Notes under the pieces: model-generated
Databases searched by the model: none
What the model was told of the DNA's origin: nothing
The model's input: only the letters and a program-made list of their open reading frames with translations
Source of the DNA: Methanomicrobiales archaeon
GTDB lineage: Archaea; Halobacteriota; Methanomicrobia; Methanomicrobiales; Methanospirillaceae
DNA length: 32,083 nucleotides
Assembly (NCBI GenBank): GCA_026394765.1
Contig: JAPKXQ010000080.1
Location: 1-32,083, forward strand
Direction of reading: 5' to 3'
In this document: in pieces, positions 9,307 to 17,500 of the stretch
Position numbering within the stretch: the stretch's first letter is position 1
Layout of the letters: each line of letters starts with the position of its first letter
Position numbers and translations under genes: made by a program

Positions 9307-10074
9307 ATGACTGGGGCAGTAATCGAAGCAGAGGGGGTCTGGCTCACCCGGAATGGCGGGATAATCCTTGAGGACGTTAGTCTCACTATTAATTCGGGTG
9401 ATTTTTTTGCAATCATCGGGCCAAACGGGGGAGGAAAGACCACGCTCCTCAGGATCTTTCTTGGTCTCATCGCGCCGACCCGTGGGGAAGTCCGCGTGTT
9501 TGGCGGCCCACCATCTGAAAACCGGATGCGGCTTGGCTACGTCCCACAGTCCAGGACATTTGACTTCCAGTATCCTATCAGCGTGATGCAGATGGTCCTG
9601 TCCGGGCGCCTCGGCCATGTGCACAGGGTGCCCAGGCGATACCGCAGTGAGGACCGCACCGCGGCAGAAGAAGCGCTTGAGACAATGGGGATCAGCCATC
9701 TCGCAGACAGGATGATTCAGGGCCTATCAGGGGGTGAGCAACAGAGGGTGGTCATCGCCCGGGCGCTGGTGGGAGACCCAGAGGTGCTGCTCCTCGATGA
9801 ACCGACTGTCTATGTTGACACCCCGACAGAGGCCGAGTTTTATAAAGTCCTAGCTACGCTTGCACAGAGGATGACAGTTGTTCTGGTTACTCATGACATT
9901 GGGGTTATCGTATCCCACGTGAATAAGGTCGCCTGCCTCAACCGTCGCCTCTTCACGCATGATTCCAGGGAGATATCTGCTGATATGATCGACAGGGCCT
10001 ATGGGTGCCCGGTCGATCTCATAGCTCACGGACTGCCGCACCGGGTCTTCCGGCACCATGAGGAGGGGGAGTAG
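9307..10074 (+). CDS. znuC: Metal ABC transporter ATP-binding protein
   Basis: Walker A GPNGGGKTTLLR, signature LSGGEQQRVVIARAL, Walker B VLLLDEP. Confidence 0.9.
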   Translation: MTGAVIEAEGVWLTRNGGIILEDVSLTINSGDFFAIIGPNGGGKTTLLRIFLGLIAPTRGEVRVFGGPPSENRMRLGYVPQSRTFDFQYPISVMQMVLSGRLGHVHRVPRRYRSEDRTAAEEALETMGISHLADRMIQGLSGGEQQRVVIARALVGDPEVLLLDEPTVYVDTPTEAEFYKVLATLAQRMTVVLVTHDIGVIVSHVNKVACLNRRLFTHDSREISADMIDRAYGCPVDLIAHGLPHRVFRHHEEGE

Positions 10075-10167
10075 CCAATTCTTTCGGTCTTTGGGTACGG
10101 GTTCTTCCAGAATGCCCTCATCGCAGGCCTGCTGGCCAGTGTCGCATGCGGGGTCATAGGGAGCTAC

Positions 10168-10884
10168 GTGGTGGTAAAGCGGATGGTCGCCGTCAGTGGC
10201 GGCATCTCCCATGCTGCATTTGGTGGGATCGGGATCGGCTACTTCCTCGGTATAGACCCAATCCTGGGTGCGGTCGGCTTCACCCTGGGAATTGCGCTCC
10301 TGATAGGTACACTCAGGCAGTTCGCCCGCCAGCACCTCGACACCCTTATCGGGGCGGTGTGGGCCGCCGGGATGGCTATAGGGATCCTATTTGTGTACCT
10401 CACGCCAGGATTTGCCCCTGACCTATTTGGGTACCTCTTCGGCAACATCCTCCTCGTCCCTTCAAGTGATATTGTATTACTCGCAGTCCTCATCGTGGTT
10501 ATCCTGGCAGTGGTCGCCTTTTATTATCACGACCTCCTTGCCATCACTTTTGATGAAGAGTACGCGACGGTGATGAACCTCCCGGTGCAGCAGATCATGC
10601 TCCTCCTCCTCGCCCTCATCGCCCTGACCGTGGTCATGCTGATCCAGGTTGTAGGGATCATCCTGGTCATTGCCCTGCTCACCCTTCCGGCGGCAATAAG
10701 CAGGGAATTTTCAACCGGGATCTCACACATGATGGTCTATGCTGTAATCCTCGGTTGTGTTTTTACAACAATTGGAATATTTCTCTCCTATCTCCTCGAC
10801 GTCCCTTCGGGTGCGACAATCATCCTCATCAGTACAGCCGCTTATGCCGGAGTGACCGGGTTTACATTGCTTCGAAGATCTTGA
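10168..10884 (+). CDS. znuB: Metal ABC transporter permease; conserved coding extends upstream to about 10075
   Basis: ABC-3 family permease; in-frame upstream codons read PILSVFGYGFFQNALIAGLLASVACGVIGSYVVVKRMVAVSGGISHAAFGG, the usual N-terminus, directly after the znuC TAG. Confidence 0.85.
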   Translation: MVVKRMVAVSGGISHAAFGGIGIGYFLGIDPILGAVGFTLGIALLIGTLRQFARQHLDTLIGAVWAAGMAIGILFVYLTPGFAPDLFGYLFGNILLVPSSDIVLLAVLIVVILAVVAFYYHDLLAITFDEEYATVMNLPVQQIMLLLLALIALTVVMLIQVVGIILVIALLTLPAAISREFSTGISHMMVYAVILGCVFTTIGIFLSYLLDVPSGATIILISTAAYAGVTGFTLLRRS

Positions 10885-11530
10885 ATAAGTCCTGTTGCTG
10901 AAAAAGGGGGCCCTCTCAGCTGAACCAGATGATGTAACTGTGGTGGTATCAGTACCTCTATGCCGTAGACTCCTACCATATCCCCCATTTCATCATTGAC
11001 TACCTTTCACAAAGATCAAATTTGGGACTGGGCCGGGCGAACCGGTAGTAGTGTCAGGGAAGACTGCGTGGAAAGACCCTTTCCCATTCTGGATGACTTC
11101 TCTTGCCACCACTGTTGTATTCTTCCTACTCGGGTCGTTATAGTTCATGAGGTGCTTTCCAGTCGCATCCGGGAGGAATGGGTCAGAGAGGAGATTTACA
11201 TTGAATGAATTGGTCCATAAGAAGAGGTTATTTTCAACAAACCCCTTGCTATAAACCCCGATCGTACCATTGTGACGCCTCCTCCCTTTGAACTCTCGAT
11301 TGCTTAAAGGCACGATAGAGGAGTGATGCCTATACACACCAGGGTCTCATCGACTGTTTACAGGCAGGTGACATTCGGTTCGAAGACTGTCCCGGTCCCA
11401 ACCGTAATCTTTACCACACCGTCAGGGTCGTGATAGTGGTTCAGTCTGAACTCGACCCTGCCAAGGGGAGGTGGCAGGGGAGAGATCATAGTCAGAGTGC
11501 GGGCGATAGCATGGTATCCTGAAGCGGAGA
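10885..11530 (-). pseudogene. Fragments of a decayed gene (surface-protein-like)
   Basis: Minus-strand frames give coherent peptides separated by stops/frameshifts: SGYHAIARTLTMISPLPPPLGRVEFRLNHYHDPDGVVKITVGTGTVFEPNVTCL; NGTIGVYSKGFVENNLFLWTNSFNVNLLSDPFLPDATGKHLMNYNDPSRKNTTVVAREVIQNGKGSFHAVFPDTTT; VNDEMGDMVGVYGIEVLIPPQL. Confidence 0.35.
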
Positions 11531-11545
11531 ATTAACCCTATCTCT

Positions 11546-12739
11546 ATGATGCCTCCCCCTCCATCTGAAATAAAGAGATCTCCTGTGGCCCTCGTTGCCT
11601 GCCCGACATATGGCCAGGTTCAGTGCATGGATGCAGTCCGGGAAGGAGTCTCCCTTCTGGGTGGGCTCTCTGCATTCCTCTCGCCCGGTATGCGGGTGGT
11701 TGTAAAGCCCAACCTACTCTCGGCTGCATCGCCTGATCGGGCCGTCTGCACGCATCCCGACGTGCTCTATGCAGTCTGTCGCCTCATTACGGAATTCGGT
11801 TGCACGGTCACTGTGGCAGACAGTCCGGGAGTAGGAGCCCCCTATCGACCTGAAAGCCTTGAGAGGGTCTACGACACAGCGGGGTACACGGCATGGGCCA
11901 ATGACCTCGGGGTCATCCTCAACCTCGATACAAGCTCAGTTCCGGTCCGAAACCCCTCTGGCCACCTTATTCATTCTTTTTCCCTGATACGCCCGGTAGT
12001 AGAGGCCGATGCGGTAGTTGTCGTCTCCAAGGCCAAGACGCACACCCTAACCACCCTCACGGCAGCTACAAAGAACATCTTCGGCACAGTTCCGGGACGT
12101 GAGAAGACCCTGTTCCATGCCCGGTTTCCTGACCCTTTTATGTTTGCAGCCCTCCTCCTCGACCTGAACCGCTGTGTCAAACCCTGCCTCCAGGTAGTAG
12201 ACGCAGTGGAGGTGATGGAGGGGGACGGACCGATGGGCGGAGACCCCGCACACCTGGGCGCAGTCATCGTCGGGGCAGACCCTACTGCGGTCGACGTGGT
12301 GGTGGCGAGGCTGATGGGAATTGACCCCCATGCAGTCCCAACCATCAGTGTCGCGGTTGCACAGGGGCTCATAGATGCGGGTTTGACCCGTGCCGAGGTC
12401 CTTGGGGCTGACCCCGCCTCCCTCGCCCGCCACGACATCAGACTCGCAAATACTCACTGGTCCCTCTCATACGCCCGGCCAGGGAGCACTCTATGCTGGT
12501 TGTTTAAGAGGATCGGCGGTGGACTATCTCCCCATCCTGTATTCGCGAAACAGACCTGCACCAGGTGTGGGAGGTGCGTCCGTTCCTGCCCGGTGGGAGC
12601 TATCAAATTAGGGCTCGATGGGATCTCGTTTAAGAAAAGCCGCTGTATCAGGTGTTACTGCTGCCACGAGATGTGTGAATCCCGTGCGATACATCTGGAA
12701 GACGGACTTCTCCGTTTGATTATCAGATATTTCACATGA
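11546..12739 (+). CDS. DUF362 domain protein with C-terminal 2x[4Fe-4S] ferredoxin domain
   Basis: VVVKPNLLSAASPDRAVCTHPDVL, AKTHTLTTLTAATKNIFGTVPG typical of DUF362; CTRCGRCVRSCPVGAI and CIRCYCCHEMCESRAI clusters. Confidence 0.9.
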   Translation: MMPPPPSEIKRSPVALVACPTYGQVQCMDAVREGVSLLGGLSAFLSPGMRVVVKPNLLSAASPDRAVCTHPDVLYAVCRLITEFGCTVTVADSPGVGAPYRPESLERVYDTAGYTAWANDLGVILNLDTSSVPVRNPSGHLIHSFSLIRPVVEADAVVVVSKAKTHTLTTLTAATKNIFGTVPGREKTLFHARFPDPFMFAALLLDLNRCVKPCLQVVDAVEVMEGDGPMGGDPAHLGAVIVGADPTAVDVVVARLMGIDPHAVPTISVAVAQGLIDAGLTRAEVLGADPASLARHDIRLANTHWSLSYARPGSTLCWLFKRIGGGLSPHPVFAKQTCTRCGRCVRSCPVGAIKLGLDGISFKKSRCIRCYCCHEMCESRAIHLEDGLLRLIIRYFT

Positions 12740-12806
12740 AAGTCGGGCTAGAATCCAAATCGGATGCGAAATTCGAGACTTTCATGGGTTAAGCATGAGG
12801 CGAAAC
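12735..12806. repeat. Inverted diverged copy of the left-edge repeat
   Basis: Reverse complement reads GCCTCATGCTTAACCCATGAAAGTCTCGAATTTCGCATCCGATTTGGATTCTAGCCCGACTTTCATG, matching copy B at 88..166. Confidence 0.8.
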
Positions 12807-12996
12807 ATCATGTAGGTTTTATGGAGCAGTTCGAACTTTTTTGGGATGAAGTAGAATATCTCAATGCTTTTGTGAAAAAGACAAGAATCACGCGAGAACT
12901 TCCAAGATTAAAATTTGTAGACATAATACATCTATGAGGCAGTCAATATAATTTCAAACCTCCACATAAAGTGGTTATGAATTAAAAAAAAGTTCT

Positions 12997-13182
12997 TCAG
13001 AAGATACCGAAGAATACTATTCCACTCCCAATGACCATAATGACAAGAATAATAACACCAATTTTCACCTGGCACTTGTGACAGATACCGCTTGGCGTCT
13101 CCTCTTTCACATATTTTTCTTTACAAAGGGGGCAGGCCGGGGTTGGTGCAGATTCAGTGCGTTTGGGTCTCACATAATTCAT
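12997..13182 (-). CDS. 61-aa zinc-ribbon plus single TM protein
   Basis: CPLCKEKY...GICHKCQ followed by VIILVIMVIGSGIVFFGIF. Confidence 0.5.
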   Translation of the reverse strand: MNYVRPKRTESAPTPACPLCKEKYVKEETPSGICHKCQVKIGVIILVIMVIGSGIVFFGIF

Positions 13183-13522
13183 TTTGAAGACAATACAATA
13201 TTAAGATAATTATTGTCAATGGTCCTTGTATTCAATGATGAATCTCTCTCCCCCTGCTTTAACCTTTATAAGAAACACAGGATATTTACGGGCTCTATAC
13301 CTTATCCTCATCAAAGTATTCAGACAAAATAAAAACCTGTTGATAACATAACACACATTACAGGGAATAAAAAGCCCTTTGGGACACTTCAACAGGACGT
13401 AAAGCAAACAGACATTGTCTGTTCAGTTGATCGCTCTATAAATGAACCGGGCATCTTTAGGTCAGACCTGGGTGTCAACAGAGCCAAAAGATAAATAGAA
13501 TATTACAAAATGAGTTAGCTGT

Positions 13523-14071
13523 ATGACACCAGGAGTAACGGAGAGTCAGATTACCGATCTGAATTGGGGTTCATTAGTCCTTCTTGGATTACTTGCAATG
13601 GTATTTGGAATACTCATTGCAGCATTCCCGGGTGTGACAATCGCAATACTGATTGAGCTGATTGGTATCTTCATCATTATTCTCTCATTCGGAACGATAC
13701 TAAGGTCAGCAGTGGCCCCAGGGGGACTTCAAGGGTCGATACTTCTTGCAATAGTAGGTATAATCGGTTTCTTCTTTGGGATAGCCACTATCCTCTCACC
13801 ATTTATCATGGGAAAAGTCATCTTCGTTGTTGCAGGAATTGCCCTGTTGATCGGGGGTTGTCTGGGTCTTATCCTTGCTATCTCTGAAAAAAAGATGACA
13901 CATCGCGGCCTTTTCGCTATTCAAGCGATTTTTTCGTTGATCATCGGCATTATGATAATGGCAGTTCCAGCCAGTGGGGCAGCACTACTTATAATTATTA
14001 TTGGTGCATATTTTGTTATCTGGGGAATCATCAGTGTTATAATGGGCGTAATGATCAAAACTGCGAAATAA
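13523..14071 (+). CDS. DUF308/HdeD-like membrane protein
   Basis: Repeated hydrophobic helices with GLLAMVFGILIAAFPGVT and AIFSLIIGIMIMAVPASGAALLIIIIGAYFVIWGI, typical of HdeD. Confidence 0.75.
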   Translation: MTPGVTESQITDLNWGSLVLLGLLAMVFGILIAAFPGVTIAILIELIGIFIIILSFGTILRSAVAPGGLQGSILLAIVGIIGFFFGIATILSPFIMGKVIFVVAGIALLIGGCLGLILAISEKKMTHRGLFAIQAIFSLIIGIMIMAVPASGAALLIIIIGAYFVIWGIISVIMGVMIKTAK

Positions 14072-14509
14072 GCCCGGGAATCAGGAGAATAAATTAATCA
14101 ACCAGATAATCCTGGTCTAATTTTTTTTAAACCCTTTGGTTGTGTATTTTATCCAGCGTTGTACTTCTTCAGGCCAGGCACCGGTGTCTAGCGGGACTTA
14201 GTGTTGCAATATATGAGGTGGTCCCTGTGCTCACTTCGTTTTTGGTATGAATACAGTCCAGAATGAGATCAACCAGCAATCCTGTTCTCAAAACAGTTCT
14301 CATCCCTGGTGAATGTGATCTATGACACGTTTACTCGCAGGCATGTGTGTGAGGTTCTCACGCATATCCCCACGGGCCCCTCCCCTGGTAGTATAAATAA
14401 GCCAGGATACGTTTTGTTCATGAAAGGTGCAGATTTTTTTTGGGATATGGATGGGGAAGTGGGGTCTTATTATCTCCCTGTTCAGAGAAAGGCATGAAAA
14501 ATGTGGTTT

Positions 14510-17500
14510 TTAGATTATGGCCAAGGCATTTGTCAGAACTCCTTCTCCCCCACTAACAGTCATAACGTTCACATTCCAGAGCCCCTGGGTAGTGGTTGGC
14601 GGGATTAGCACCGTGCCTCGTATCAGCGTCGGTGTAACTGACGTAACCGTTGCCTGGATATTAAGGCTACCAGTCCTGGTCAGATTCACAGTCGTCATGC
14701 CGGGCTCGAAGTTTGTCCCTGTGATCCTGTAATTGACCAGGCTGTTTCTGAGCGCAGAAGGCGGAGTAAATAACCGTAATACCGGTGCAGGGGCAGTTGT
14801 TACCGAAAATGCCCCCGCCTTGCTCACAGACCCACCATCAACAGTGGTGATAGTAACGGTGTACGGGCCGACCCATGCCCAGCCAGGAATGACAATCGTG
14901 CCCAGGATCTGGGTGGATGTGACACTGGTAAGTGCTGTCGGGTTCAGGAGAGTTCCAGTCGTGTTACGGAATGTCACACTCGTGAGACCTGGCTCGAAGT
15001 TTGTCCCGGTGATTGTATAACTCACCGTGGATATCAAACGACCGGATATCGGCGTGATGGAGGAGAACATAGGCGCTGGGTACTTACTTACTGTGAATGC
15101 CCCAGTCTTGTTCACTGACCCACCCAAAGTAGTAGTCACAGTTACCGTGTATGGACCGATCCATGCTCCGGGAGGAATTGCGATAGTACCAGTTATCTGC
15201 GATAATGTGATACTGGTCATTACTGCCGGATTTAAGAGGAAACCCGTCGTGTTCCTGAATTCTACTGTGGTACTGCCCGGAACGAAGTTGGACCCCACTA
15301 TCGTGAATGAGACCGTCTGGTTGCGGTATCCCAATGGCGGCGTGATCGAGGTGAATGTTGGAGCCGGGTATTTAATAACGGTGAAAGCCCCGGCCTTGCT
15401 CACGGACCCCCCCTCTACAGTCGTGACCTTGACCGTGTATGGACCTAGCCATGCAGTGGCAGGAATTGCGATAGTACCAATGATCTGCGATGAAGTGACC
15501 CCAGTCAGTACTGCCGGATTTAAGAGAGATCCCGTCGCGTTTCGGAACTCCACAGTGGTACTTCCCGGAATGAAGTTGGACCCCACTATCGTGAATGAGA
15601 CCGTCTGGTTGCGGTATCCCGATGATGGAGTGAGGGTGGTGATGACAGGAGGTGGGGTAAAGCCTGCGGCAGCTGTATTAGAGGGCGGTGAACTGAGCGT
15701 CATCGTGGGGAAGCCAACTGCCGGGGCAGGGTAGACCGCGGTATCACCGACGATATTCAGACCCGTCACTCTGTAGTAATAGGTCCTGTTAACCACCACG
15801 GTACTATCTGAGTAGGACACCTTCACCCCCTTCTGTGGCCCAGTGGTGGAAGGTATCGTTGCGAGAGACGTCCAGGGGCCCGATGCATTAAATGCCCGCT
15901 GAATAGTGAAATTCGTCTCATCGGTTGAGGTATCTGTCCATGTCAGGTTAACCGCCGGACTGCTGGCCGTGCCGACAAGCGTGGCGTTCAGGCTGGCAGG
16001 TGCACGTGGTGCCTTTGTAAACACCATCGAGTGCATCATGTCCATCTCTTCGTGGGCAAGCATGTGGCAGTGCCAGACAAACTCCCAGCCATAGTTGACC
16101 AGGTTGTTGATCACCGTGACCGGTTCTCCTGATGGGTCAAAGAACCCCATTCCCCCTGGTGCACCCTTCAAGGTGACTCCAAGCGGCATCGTCGGTTCGA
16201 TAGGCCGGATACTGTTGGGGATATCGAAGGGCAGTGTGGGTGCCACTGGCCTCATAGCCACGATCGTGTCCTCAAGCGGGCTTACACGCAAGGTCTCCTT
16301 CCAGCCCATCTCGTTCTTGTCTGGTTTCCGGATGATCCCATCCCAGCCCACCCGGTTGATCACCTGCACATTGAACAGGTGCCAGTGCACCGGGTGGGTG
16401 TCCACGCCATTGTGCGTGATCTTCCAGATCTGCGTCCCATCACCCAATGCTCCAATCTGTGTCCCAATGACCGAGTCCTGGAGGATCTCGACTGGTGGGG
16501 TTGAGTACCCGTAGAGGAGTAAATTCATCGCTCCGGGTGCAGTCTGGACCTGGAGTCCTATGAGTGCGCTCATCCGGCCATACTCATCGAACGCCTCACC
16601 CATCTCGTCCTGGATGGCCTTTTGCTGCAGGGGCAGCGTGACCGATCTGCCGGCTACGGTCTTAAAAGTGTGCGAACTCTGATAGATCCTGACAAAGGTG
16701 TCAGCCGGGAAGTTCGCGTTGTATGCCGAGTTGTAATCAGCCTGGGGGACGATTATCTCGTCCTGGGACACCTCAAATACACCCCTCTTTCCGGCTGTCT
16801 TGGCAAAAACTGCGTTCAAAGCAGCGAGGTTGTACGTGGGGGCAGAAGGAGTGTCCTTTACCCGGACCTGCATGACAGTCCGGGTGTTGGGGCCAAAACC
16901 TGCGAGTGTGGTAGGAGTTCCCCCTGTATCAGTCAGATCGGGTTTGCCAGTATAGTAGTCGTACCGCGGGTCGAGTGCCGGGAACGCCGCAGGAGCGTCG
17001 TTGTAGAGGATGAGGGTCTTGTTCGCATAGGCTGAGAAGTCCACGATCACATCCGCTCTCTCAGCAGGCCCCACGAGTAGTGCGTGTTTATCGACATTTC
17101 CTGCATTAAATACGGTTGGGTTTGTAACCCAGGTGATCGGCTGGCACGGGACCACGACAGGTGCTGGGAGAAAACCCCCTTCTGTTCCGATCTGGATGAA
17201 ATACGGGCCAATCGTGGTCGGGTCAGGCACTCCACCCTCCCTGCCATCGGTAGGCCAGGTAGCTGGGAAGCCCTGGGTAGGGGCCGCGGGGACCATCTTC
17301 ATCTCTGTCATTGTCCTGCCATCAGGTGTGGTGACAGCAGGATCTGCCACATAGAGCTGCAGGTTTAAGAACCGGTCATTGGCAGCGTTTAGCAAGCGGA
17401 AACGGTATGCTCTGGGCTCAACCTCGATGTAGGGGTAAGCGGCGCCATTGACAAGCGGCGTGTCCATGTAACCTTCCATCACCGCTGATGGGTTGGGGGT

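Noticed and set aside
13216-13407. 63-aa minus-strand ORF
   Set aside because: Possible small protein, but no domain or start-site support beyond the open frame.
14309-14497. 62-aa plus-strand ORF
   Set aside because: Short, no recognisable domain, poor coding character.
15027-15734. 235-aa plus-strand ORF
   Set aside because: Antisense to TIG repeats of the multicopper oxidase; its repetitiveness mirrors the real gene.
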